A stretch of DNA of 34,151 bases from Candidatus Goldiibacteriota bacterium (GTDB lineage: Bacteria; Oederibacteriota; JAAXVQ01): the NCBI GenBank assembly GCA_020052235.1, contig JAGVPM010000047.1:1-34151 (forward strand). The letters run 5' to 3'. The notes below the pieces were generated by a model. The model had not been told where the DNA came from, did not search any database, and worked only from the letters and a program-made list of their open reading frames with translations. A program made the translations under genes and the position numbers. Shown one piece after another: positions 1 through 12,100 of the stretch. Position 1 is the stretch's first letter, and every line of letters begins with the position of its first letter.

Positions 1-1
1 A

Positions 2-169
2 GACGCAGGCAAAGTGTTGAAGGCCATGAAGCCCGAAGACGCGGGCAAGATCCTGACGGCCATGAAGCCTGAAGATGCGGGCAAAGTAGTGGCGACGCTT
101 AAGGTGGAAGACGCCAACAAAATGCTGAGCACGATGAAAGTGCAGGATGCGGACAAAGTGACGGCCGCG
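2..169 (+). repeat. 12-aa (36-nt) tandem repeat, consensus (M/L)K(P/V)EDAGK(I/V)(L/V)xxM, within giant CDS
   Basis: Units at 26-61 (MKPEDAGKILTA), 62-97 (MKPEDAGKVVAT), 98-133 (LKVEDANKMLST), 134-169 (MKVQDADKVTAA), preceded by a partial unit DAGKVLKA at the window edge. Confidence 0.88.
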
Positions 170-3100
170 AGCAAAGTGGTGCAGGGCAGTTCGGTGACGG
201 ACGGGACCATGCTGGCGGAAAACGGCGGGAAAAAGGCGGCCAAGACGACGGTGGTAGGGCTGGACGGGGAAACCGCCACAACGCGCATGCGCTCAACCGC
301 GACGAGTTTGGGGCAGACGAATCCAAACGGCAATGCGACCGTAAAGCCGACAGGGACAATGAATTGGAACGGAAGCTTCAACCCGCAATTGGAGCAGCGT
401 TTTATACGGCCGCAAGTAGCGACTGTTGTGTATGTGAAAGACGTGAGTTACGTTCGCACCACGCAGCCGACCATGAAAGCGGCGGCAAACTTGGTGGCCA
501 CAACCGTATTGGACAATCCATTATCGGACAATGCGCTGGATTCCGGGTCTTCGAATTGGGCGCGGGCATATGAAGCAGCCACGGGCCGCGGTCCGACAAC
601 GACGGGCCCTCCGTCCCTGACGCAAGTGGTGCAGGATACGGCCGTAAGGGTGCAAGGCACACAGACAACGCAAGCGCCGCCGCGGCCGGAAGTAACGACG
701 CACGGGACGTCGCAGACGTGGAGCCAGCCGACGAACACGGATCCTGGCGGGCGGAATTTAGGCGGACAGCACGAACACAAAAGGCAAAAATCCGAAAAAC
801 CGAAAGAACCGAGCGGATGCGCGAAATTCTTTGCGTCCCCCATAGGCAAAATTTTGATGTTTGTGGTGTCGGTAATTCTGACGGTGATAACAGTTGGAAC
901 CGCGGCGCCGTTGTTGCTGGCACTGTGCATCATGCTGCTCTTCATCACAACGTTTGTGCCCCTGCCCAAAGGCTGGGCCATGGCGCTGTCGATCTTGACC
1001 GCGGCACTGGGCGGTTGGGCGTCGGCAATACAAGCGGCGGGCACCACTATAGCCTTCACGGCCATCTCGGCTCTGATTAAGACTCTGTCGAGCTCGGCGG
1101 TATGGACCAGTATCCTCAAGGCCGTCATTCGTGAAGCCATTATTCTGTATTTCATGGATAAATTCCAAGATGCCAGTCCGATCTTCTTTGTATTGGTGTC
1201 CTTGTGCGCAAGCGTGGTAGCCGGCGCGTTGGCCAATGGAATTGTGGGTTTGTTTGCAGATACCAAATCCATGTGGGATGGGTTGAAAGACTCGTTGCGG
1301 GACTTGGTCGGGATGAAAGACGGTGTAAGTTATACGATATTCAGGGCCGTGGCATCGCCATTGGCGATTTCCTTAGGATCCGTTTTGATTCAAGTAGGTG
1401 TTTCAGCCATTCTTGAAAAAAACACGGACATGAACCAAGCAGACCGGACGATGGTCAGTTCCATGGCCGGAACGCTCGTCATGGGCGCGGCGGCATTTGG
1501 CGCCAGCGCCATGTCCCCAGTGGATACAATGGCGGGATCCTCAGCCTTGAAGAGCACAGGGCAGTTGTTTATGTCGTATGTCGTCAGGCCTATGATTCAA
1601 ACCGCAGCTTCAACGGCTTTTTCAGTTTACGTAGCACCGGCGTTTCAGCAGCAGGGGTACGCGTCGGTGCAATATCAGCAGATGGCGCAAAGCCTCGGAC
1701 AGTTTGCTTCCGGATTGATGCCTGCCTCAATGACGGGCGATCCGTCGATATTAACACAGTTCTCGCAATCAATAAAAGCGCTTGACGGCACCAACGGACA
1801 AACGGGCAATGGCAATGGAACGGGCAATGGCAATGGAACAGGCAATGGAACAGGCAACGGCACAGGGACAGGGACGGGGCCGAATTTAAACGGCGTTACA
1901 GTGACAGAAAATCCGATCCCGGGATTAAACGCGGGGGTGAGCGAAGGCACGACTGACAAAGGCACTGGTACCACGGGAGCGGGCTTGGGTAAAGGCTCGG
2001 TACCGGTCGGAAGCGTGTCTACAGCGGAAAATGCGATTGTACCGGCAGAGTCGTTGGCCAACAATGGCGTGTCTGATTCCAGCGGCGCCATGAACAGGGC
2101 GAAAACGGAGATGGCATCCAGCACGGCCGGCGGGGCATCGTCATCATCGTCACAGCAGCCCAGCAATACTGAAAAGAAATTGCCGGAAAACATGAAGACC
2201 AATAATCCGGTGAACAAACCGGTGGATACTCCGCAGAATACTCCGCAAAATAACCCAGTGCAAAATCAGGCGCAAACACCGGAAACCACTGGTTTGAATT
2301 CCGCACAACAAGTGAAAAATGAACCCAATAGGGAAATGTCTCCGCAAAATGTAGAACCAGTGGAAATGAAGGTTGCCAAAGATAATAGTGAGCCGGCAAA
2401 AATTGTCGACTTGAACGGCGCCAAAGATGCGTCGGCTAATAACAAAACCAACCCGAGTCCCTTGCGGCGGAATGATGAAACCAAAACCGTGGTGGGTAAT
2501 GTCACGACAGGCGGCGGGACAGGTGGGAACGGGACAGGCGGAAATGGAACAGGCGGCAGTGGAACCAGCGGCAGTGGAACCAGCGGCAGTGGAACCAGCG
2601 GTTCGGGGGTTGATCTCCAGAACGTACAAGCCCTGTCCGACGCGGTTGCACCTAGGGATGGTTCGCAAGCGCCTGTAACTAAAGTGAATAGTTCGGGTTT
2701 GGCCAATGGCAGCAGTGCCAACAATACGCAGTTCAAGCAATTACAGCAGCAGATGGATAAAAACGGAACACTGCCCAGCGGAAATTTTGACGTGCAAGTG
2801 TCCACGTACCAAAATGCGGCAGGACAAAATGTAACCCTGATGGCGGCAACTGATGCACAAGGCAATCAAGTGATCAGCGCGCAAATCAGCGGCGGAGGAA
2901 AGCCTGCAGTTAATTTGGTGATGTCACAAACCGGCAGCGGCAATACTGCGGCGCTTAAAGTTGCGGAATTTGCCGGCGACAATACAACCCCGGTCAAAGA
3001 TCAGACCTTCAGCAAGGCCGCGGGTCCCAATGGTGTTAATGGCGGTGGCGTGAACGGCGGCGGCGCGAGCGGTTCCAGCTCACCTGGGGAACGTCTTAAT

Positions 3101-6100
3101 GGAGATAAAACACCGGCGCAGAATTTGAAGGCATTGCTGTCGGGCATGGCTCCGGGAGAAAACGTGGTGCCGAATTCGGCCAAGGGCAGCGGAGATGCGA
3201 ACAACGGCGGAGCCAACAACGGTGGGGGCAAGGGCAGCGGGTCGGATAATGGCGGGACGAAAAACGCTTCCAATAATGCAGGAGAACCCTTAAAAATTGA
3301 TGGTCTTGATTCAAAAATCAAACCTGAAGGCCACGGCCTGTTGGGGGCGGCATATCGAGGCATATTTGGCGGCGAACCGAGCGGAGGACCGAGCAATAAT
3401 GCCACCGCATCGTTTAATGCCAATGGGACAAAGGTTGATTTGGACTACCAGATTCCTGTGAATAGCAACAATAGGTCCATCACGGCCAAGGGCAGTGATG
3501 GCAATAACTATCAGCTGCAATTAAACCAAAACGGCACGGTCAAAGCGGTTTTGGGGCGCGAGACCACGGTTGGAAACGGATTGTCCAATTTCTTCTCTAC
3601 GGAAAATCATACGGGTTTCCAGGCCGCGGGATCCAAAGATATTAGTGTTCAAACTTCGCACGGCGAACAAGTATACCGCTCGGATGGTAAAGGCGGCTCC
3701 AAATTGGTTGCCGACACACAAAGTATGCAAATACCAGGCCCCAATGGACAGACACAGACATTGACAGGGTTAGTGCCGGAAGGTACTCCCGCCAACTTGA
3801 AGGAAGCCACTATATTGGCCAACCAGTCGCCCAATGCATTGGCGCAGAATCAGAGCGTATTGCGCGAAGCTTACGACAAAGGCATTAAAGAAGGATCGGC
3901 GGATTTCCAGAAGCTCGTTATGGACAAGTACCAAGCGGTTGCCAAGGACGTGCCTGAACAGATTTACTCCAAGGTCGGGCAGAATAACTCACCTCAGGCC
4001 AATGGTTTGCTGGCCAAGGCTGATCAGATGATCATTGCGCGTGAAGGCAGCACCAATCCGGCAAATCTTCAAAAGTTTGTCGACCATGCTGTTGCCAGCG
4101 GCAATCCCGCGCTCATGCAGCAGGCATCAGTTATGAAGATGAGCCTGGGCGACGTGTCCGGGGCGCAGAAAACCGCTTTGGCGGCTTACAATGCAGGTAT
4201 CAAAATGCCGGAAATATCCCGGACTGATTTGGCCCTGCAAACGTTGGATGTTTTAAATAAAACAGGAATGAGTCCAAAATCTCCGGAATATGAGGCCGTG
4301 GCGAAAACGGCAATTGAAGGCGTGCGCAGCGATATCGCTACCAATAAATTGAGCACGGAAAATTTTGCCCGTGCCTTGGAATTGAACGGTGTCATGGGCA
4401 AGGATGTGCTTAATTTAAGCAACATGTCGACGGAAATCACCCAGCGAGTTATTGCTGAGGGAGATAAACTGACGCCGGGAAAGACAGTCAACGTTGAAGG
4501 TATTGGGACCGTGGTCAAGGCGGCGGACGGTTCCTTGCATTTGCAGCAGCAAGCGGGCGACCGGCTGATTACTATGGATTTCGTCAAGGGCAAGGATAAT
4601 GCAGTTAGCTTGACGCGTGTTACGGTGACCGATGGACGTGAAAAACCGGTTGCGGTTTATTCCACCAATGGCGGAGCAACGCTTACATTGATGGAAACGC
4701 GGCATAGTGTGTCGGTCACAATTGATGGTAAAACTTCAGTTCAGGACGTTATGATAATTAAGGGGCAGACATCCGGCGAGATCATAGTGGGTGGAAAAAT
4801 TTATGAAGTTGCCATTGATCCCGTGACGCATCAGGTGGGGTCTGTGGATATTTCTCGGCAGCCTCAGTTTGTTGACCTGAGCGCCATTCGGGAACCTGGT
4901 AAATTGGTGTTTGAAAATGGACAGCCTATAGTGATCATGCCGGATGGTACCAAGGTGTCGGCACCTAAATTGGATGGTGCCGCTTTAGAAACCAGCGTGG
5001 TCGCCTCACTTGTGGCCAAAGGGATGTCGCCGGATCAGGCAAAAATTCAGGCTGATCGCATGATCGCGGGTTTGAAACTGGAGCCGGGTGCTCAAATTTA
5101 TCAAGCAGGTTCCAGGTTGTTTATCGGGAAACCCGAGGACTTCGTTGCCGGCAATTATCGTACAGCGGAAGTGAATAGATTCTCAACCAAAGCCGATGCC
5201 CAGATGACGATTTGTATTGCTGAATACAAAGATGGAAAAATTGCGGTAGCATATTTGGGCGCTGAGTACAAAGACGGAAAACTCGTGGCACCGGCCAAGG
5301 TTATTATGCCGCAGAGCTATAATGCCAATGGTTCCGTTAAGGATTTTGTAGCAACCCAGCGCGACTCTGTCACTAATCGTGAATATGTTTCACAGTATAA
5401 AGACGGAAAACTTGTAACCGGCGAGTTGCGTATGAAAAATTTTGGCCCTGTGGTTTTGCAATTTGATCCTAAGGGTGATCTTACACCCGAGTGTAGAGCG
5501 TATTTGAAGGCTAACAGCGGCCATGGTTATACCTTCACCGACATTCAAGGCGGCTTTGAGTTGACCGGTTTGGCCGGTGAAAAAGCGGCATTCACAAACA
5601 GCGGGCGTGTAATAAACCGTTCTGCGGATGGAGTCAATGCCAATGCTTCGGCCAACAGCGAATCCGGCCCATACATGCAGAGCACGACTATTGAATTTGA
5701 TACTCAGCAAAACGTCACCTATAATTTTGCCAAGTACAATAGTCAAGAAGGCGAAAGTATTACACTGGTGAACAGCACCAAGCAAACCATGTCAATTCAG
5801 CATACGGCCGAGGGCGGCTTAATTCGAACCACAACGACTTCAACCGTCTTTGGCGTTTGGGCCAAGACACAAACTGATTATTTAACCAATCATACGGTGC
5901 GCGATGCCACCACGGGCATTGAAGTTAAACATTTTGCCGGCGAGACCGTGGTTTCCACTCCCGCGGGAAGTAAAATTACACGCGGGTATGAAGTAAGCAC
6001 ATTCACCCGGGATCATGAAACCCTTGATGCCACGACCGGCGTGAAAGTGAATCATTACGCCGGTGAACAAGTGGAAAGTTCCAGCAAAGGCAGTAAGATC

Positions 6101-9100
6101 ATTGCAGGGACAGAGATTACAACCTTTACCGTTGAGTACTCGACCACTGATTCTGTCAGCGGTGTTAAAGTAACTCATTCTGCTGGCGAGACCGTGGAAA
6201 GCACCAAGGACGGAAGCCATATAACTAATGGCAAGGAGACTACGGTTTTTACCAAGAATTATACGACAACCGATTCCGCGACGGGTGTTAAAGTTGATCA
6301 CATTGCGGGTGAAACATTAGAAAGCACCAAAGATGGAAGCAAAATTACCGCAGGGCGTGAAGTTACCACGTTTACCAAGAATTATACGGTGACGGATGAC
6401 AAGACCGGGGTTAAGGTTGATCACATCGCGGGTGAGACGGTGGAAAGCACCAAAGATGGAAGCAAGATCACCGCGGGAAGTGAAATTACCACGTTTACCA
6501 AAGACTACAAAGTGACGGATGATAAAACCGGTGTCGTTGTAGAGCATTATGCCGGCGAAACACTGGAAAGCAAACCAGAGGGTACGAAAATCACCGCAGG
6601 CAAAGAAAAAACTTCGTTTACACTGGATTATAGCGTGACGGATGAAAAAACAGGCGTAGTGGTAAAACATTTTGCCGGGGAACAACTTGTCAGCACCAAG
6701 GACAGCACTAAGATAGTTGATGGAAAAGAAACCGCAACTTTTACGCAAGACTATACCAATTTGGACGCAGCAACAGGAATTGAAAGTAAGCATTATGCAG
6801 GAGAAGTCGTGCAAAGTGACGCAAAAGGTTCGCGTATTACCACGGGCCATGAAACAACGACATTCACACGGAAATATTCCCAAACCGATGGCAAAACTGG
6901 GGCGATAATTACCCATTCCAAAGGCGAAGTGGTGGAGAGCAATGCCAAAGGAAGCAAAATTATTTCGGGATATGAGTCCACGTATTTCACGCGCGACTAT
7001 ACTTCCAATGAAGCTCACGGAGTTCAAGTCACACACTACAAAGGTGAAACGCTGGTTACGGATGCATCCGGAAGCCGTATTACGGCCGGATATGAGGATA
7101 CCAAGTTCACGCAAGAGTATACGGCGCCGATTGATAAAGCAACCGGCGTGCAGATTACGCATCGGGCCGGTGAAGTGATCCGCAGCGACAAGAGCGGAGG
7201 CAAAATTATTGCAGGCAGTGAAGAATCCTTGTTTACCCGGGAGTATTCCGTGACGGATAAAACTTCGGGCGCGGTAATTAAACATGAAGTCGGAGAAGTG
7301 GTTGCTTCCACCGGCGACGGGAGCAAGATAATTAAGGGCCGCGAAACCATGACTTATAGCAAGCAATATACCGCGTTGGATGAAAAAACTGGTGTGCAGG
7401 TAACTCATTTCGCCGGAGAAGTGGTTGCTTCCACCAGCGAAGGGAGCAAGGTAATTAAGGGCCGCGAAACCACGACTTATACCAAGCAATATACCACGCT
7501 GGATGTAAAAACCGGCATGCGGGTAACTCATTTTGCCGGTGAAATCATTACCACTACGCCTGAAGGCAGCAAGCTTACCGCAGGTCGTGAGAAGATAGAA
7601 TTTACCCGTAATTATGAAACAACAGACAGTAAAACCGGTATTAAGATTACTCACTTTGCCGGTGAAACCGTGGAGGCAAGTACTACTGGAAGTAAGATAA
7701 TCGCCGGCCGCGAGACCACAACCTTTACTCGGGATTATGCGGTTTCGGATGATAAAACCGGGGTCAAGATCACGCATAAAGCCGGGGAAGTGGTGGAAAG
7801 CAGTTCGGCGGGGACAAAAATTATTGCGGGTATGGAGTATACCAATTTTACCCGGGACTATGAAACTACTGACGCTGCCACGGGTGTTAAGGTGAAGCAT
7901 TTTGCAGGCGAAATGATTATGGCCAACTCAAAGGGCAGCGAGATCGTGGGTGGACATGAAGTCACGACCTTTACCAAGGACTATACGGTTATGGATGAAA
8001 AAACCGGGGTTCGGGTGGTGCATTCTGCCGGACAAAAAATTGACAGCAGCAGTGCGGGACAGAAGATTATCGAAGGAAAACAAGCGACCACCTTTACCCG
8101 CGATTACACAGTGACCGGGGAAGATGGCAAACCCGTTGTCCATAAGGCGGGCAAGACGATTACCACGGAAATTATGAATTTGGAAGGCGGCAAGGCGGAA
8201 GTCACCAATGTCAGCCAAGGCGGCAATAATGCCGTGTTTATCAATGGCAAGCAAATTAGTATGGGCAATCAAGTCAATGTTTCGGTGCATGATGGAAAAA
8301 TAGTGCTTCTGGATGAACGCGGGGTTGAAAAGACGTTCAATGGCAAAGGACAAGATGTTACCGGTTTCTGGCAGGATAAAGCCAACAGTTGGCACGGGTT
8401 TACCGATACCTTCGTCAAAGCCGCAGATGCGTTCTGGACGAACGTGATCGGTAATTTCAGCGAGTCGTGGAATTCTTTTGACGGTTGGGCGCGCGTTGGC
8501 ATGTTGGTTTTGAGCACCGTCGCGGTCATCGGCGAATTTGTTATTTACGGAGTGAAGACTATTGTAGGTGCCGCGGTGATGGTGTTGGATATGGTCGGTT
8601 CGACAGTGGGGACGGCCTTGGAATGGTATATTGATTTGAGCACGCCGGGGGCCTTGGAGAAGCGCTTGACTACCGGAGAATCGGTGGGGCGAGAGGCTAT
8701 CGGCGAAATTCGTGAAGGACTCAAAGTGGTTTCCGAAGTCATGGAAAAAGGATTTAAATGGGTTGGTGATAAGTTTCAGTGGGTCGCGGACCAATACATC
8801 AAAATGGCGGAAGCGTCCTTTAACGCGGGCGGTTTCTGGGGAACGGCCGGAGGGTTGCTGTGTACGCTGTTGGCTACGACATATCAGTCCATTGGCCAGA
8901 ATCTGCAGATCATCGTAATCACAGTTTTGGTCATAGCTTTCCCGTGTGTGGGAGGAATAATCGCGACCGCAATGATGGCCAAAGACGCGGTTATTAATGG
9001 GTTGGGCAGTATGTTCAAATCGTTCTTTGTGGATCCATTCGTCAAATTAGGGAATGGGTTCGCACAAATGGGAAACTTGATCATGGGGAATGTGGAAGCG

Positions 9101-12100
9101 GGTGCATCGAAAGTGCGCGCATTCGTGAATGCTACGTCGGAAATTATCGGCGCGGCGGTGGGCATTTATTTTGCGTGGCAAATGGTTAAAGCAGCCGTGG
9201 GCGAGGCGAAGGCGGCCCGGGGTGAAGTGTTGCTGGAAGGTGCCTTGGAGCGGATTCAATCGGGCCTGCGCGACGGTTCGATCCGGCCCGAGGAATTGGC
9301 CACGAAGACGGTAGGCGAAGTATTGGGTTTAAAAACCGCTCCGTCTTTAATGGACCGGGTAGGGCAGATATTCGGCAAGGAAAAAGCAGATTGGGCCGGG
9401 CAATCGTTCGGGGATGTATTGCTCAAAACGGAAAATGGCATGATTAAAGTCAGTGAACTGCTGGGTAAGGAAAATGGGGCAGCCATGCTGAAGGAGATGT
9501 TGACCTCCGAAGGGTTTAAAATGGGTGATTTGAACCTGGAGGTCAAAGCGCCTAAGGATGGAATGATCAAAAAGCAATTCGACAAATGGCTGGACCGGCC
9601 CGGGGGCTCGGCGATGGTGCCGAGGCGGATAACGGAAATGGTCAAACCCGCGCAAGTGGGACGGGGAATGAGTACGGTAGGAACAGGGGTAGGGCTGACC
9701 ACGTTCGTAAAAACATTCGCATTGCACCAGGTGGAGCAATTCACCAACATATATAAAATCCTGGAATCGAAGTTTGGGCGTCAGGAAGTGGGACAAGCGC
9801 GTTCAGCGGACGGACTCTTGGCCGAGACGAAGTTGACGGCCGCGGAAGTGGAGACTAAGATCGCGGACGTGGACGCAGCCAAGGCGGCTTTGGAAGGTAG
9901 GGCGCAGGAATTAAAGGGCGGATTGTCCGAGAAGAGCAGTACGCAAACGCCGCAAGAACGTGTGAGTGCACAAAAGAAATTGCAAAATACGCAGCGTGCC
10001 ATTGAGGCGAAAGTGGCGGAGCGTGGGCAACTGGAACAGTTGAAGAACACGGTATCGGAACTGAAGCAAGCGCGAAGCACGGCGGCTAATCCGGAGTTGA
10101 CGGCGCAAGCCCGGGCGGAAGCGGCGACGCGTGCCGCTACGTTGGATGTGGAAGCAAAGCTGTGTGAAACAAAAGCCAACGCGTTGAATGTGGAAGCCAA
10201 GATAGCGGATTTGAACGCAAAAGCAGTGGACGGGAAGGTCGACTCGCAGGCGAGGTCGGAATTGGCAAAGCAAGCGGATGCCATGCAGCGGCAAGCCAAG
10301 AATCTGGAAGCCATTCAAGCCGCAAGTGAACGGCTCAGCGCCTCAGAAACACAATTGAGTTCGGCCAAGGAAGAATTGGCCAAGTCCAAGGAAGCGCAAA
10401 GCGAAAAAACCAAAACGCAGGAAGCGCAAAGCGAGAAGTCCATGACCAAGTTGGAAGCTGAAGTGAAGCGGGCTGAATCCGAAGTCCGCAAGGCGTCCAC
10501 GGAATTGACGGAAAAGACAGTGGATCAGGCCATGGAAAAGGCCGCGTCCTCGAAAGCGTTGGGGGACTTGATGAAGTTAAAGTCCGAGGTGCAGGCGCAG
10601 GCGGCCCGGGCGGAATTTGCGGAGCGGCAGACGCAGGAAAAGTTTGATAAAGCCCTGGCAAAAGAAGCGGAAGCTAAGATTAAGGATTTAGTGACTAAGG
10701 CCAAAGTGGAGGGAATGACGGAAGGGCAAGTTAGATCCGCGATAGAAAAAATCTCGAATGAACCGGGTATGAGCCAGGGTGAAAAAATGGCATTGCAAAA
10801 AGCTCTGGCCGAAAGTACAAATGGAAAAATTACAAATGAGTCCTTGAAACAATTCCAAGGTGATAAAGGGCTAACCCGGTTGCAAGGTATGGTGGAAAAC
10901 GGATTTGGAAAACAGGCTCGGGAAATATTGAAGTTGCTATGTAAGGCTGAGGGTATCAAGGATAGTCAAGTCAGAGCCGCCATAGAAAAACGGCTGGGGA
11001 TGGATTCAAGAGTTAACACGGAGAATGTGAACACGGCGAAGCTGGATCAGGCCATGAGCCAAGTGTTTGGCGGAGAAGGCAGTCATTCATTGGCTCTGAC
11101 CCGGAGTATGGCGCAAGCGCAAAACGGTGAAATCCGTCAAGCGCTGAAAGATTTCTATAATGAACTTGGAAATAAGGATGCAACCGTGGAATCCGCGTTG
11201 CGTAAGAATAAGGGAGTCAATGAGGCCCTTAATAAATTGGAAAAAGTTGAAGGCAAAGAAACAGTACAGGAACTGGCGCGTAATTTAAAGCCTGACCAAC
11301 TGCAGGCACTATTGGGCGCGGCGGATCCTATGGCGGCGTTGTTGAATATGAAGAAATCGCAGGCCGGCCGTTCCTTGGCGGAAGTTAGAGCCGGGGAACA
11401 GAGGACGGAAGGTATAGAGAAAGTGGCGGAAAAGGGCATGGCTGAGACCAAGACCAGTGAAATGGCGAGGGTCGAAGGTAAAACACCCAGTGTGGAAACT
11501 GGCGCCCAGGAACATGGGACGACTGTAGCTGAACGCAAGACCGGGCAGATGGAAAATCCCCTGGCGCGCGAAACCGTGAAAAGCACGGAGCGCGGTCAAG
11601 GAACGCAGGTTGAAGGCAGTGGGAAGACCCTGATGCAAGAAAAGGTAAAAGGTTCTTCCGTGGCTGAAGGACTTGAGGCCGCCAGTAGTGCTGGGGAACA
11701 GGTTAAAGCAGCTCAGAAAGGGAGCATTACTGAAATGATGAGCGAGGGAACGGCTCCTGAATCCTTACTCAAACGCAGTCTTCAGGTTCAAAAAGCTGCC
11801 AATGAACTCAATATGCGCATTGCGGAACGCAACCAAGCCACTACGGCCGAAGCGCGTCAATTGGCAGAGCAGCACATTACCAGCGCGGAAAACCGGTTGC
11901 AGAAAGCGCAGGAATTGGCACGGATCAAGCCCGACGCAGGCTATGTATTCCGCCCAGGTGAATTGAAGGCGCGTTTTGAATCCGGGAGATCTGGAATGGG
12001 AACCAACCCGGCCATGATGATTGACGTGAAAATGGCGCTTGAAGGGCTATCGCCGGAACAGGCTAAAGTACTGCGTCCAAAGTTGGAGGCGTGGAACCGG

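Noticed and set aside
6317-7900. 527-aa minus-strand ORF antisense to the 41-aa repeat array
   Set aside because: Shadow ORF: the repeat's biased codons recur every 123 nt and keep the antisense frame stop-free; the product is itself a pseudo-repeat with no recognisable domain, and the + frame is clearly coding.
5879-8092. CRISPR-like or transposon repeat array
   Set aside because: Repeats are in-frame coding units with conserved amino-acid positions, no unique spacers, and no cas genes or terminal inverted repeats.
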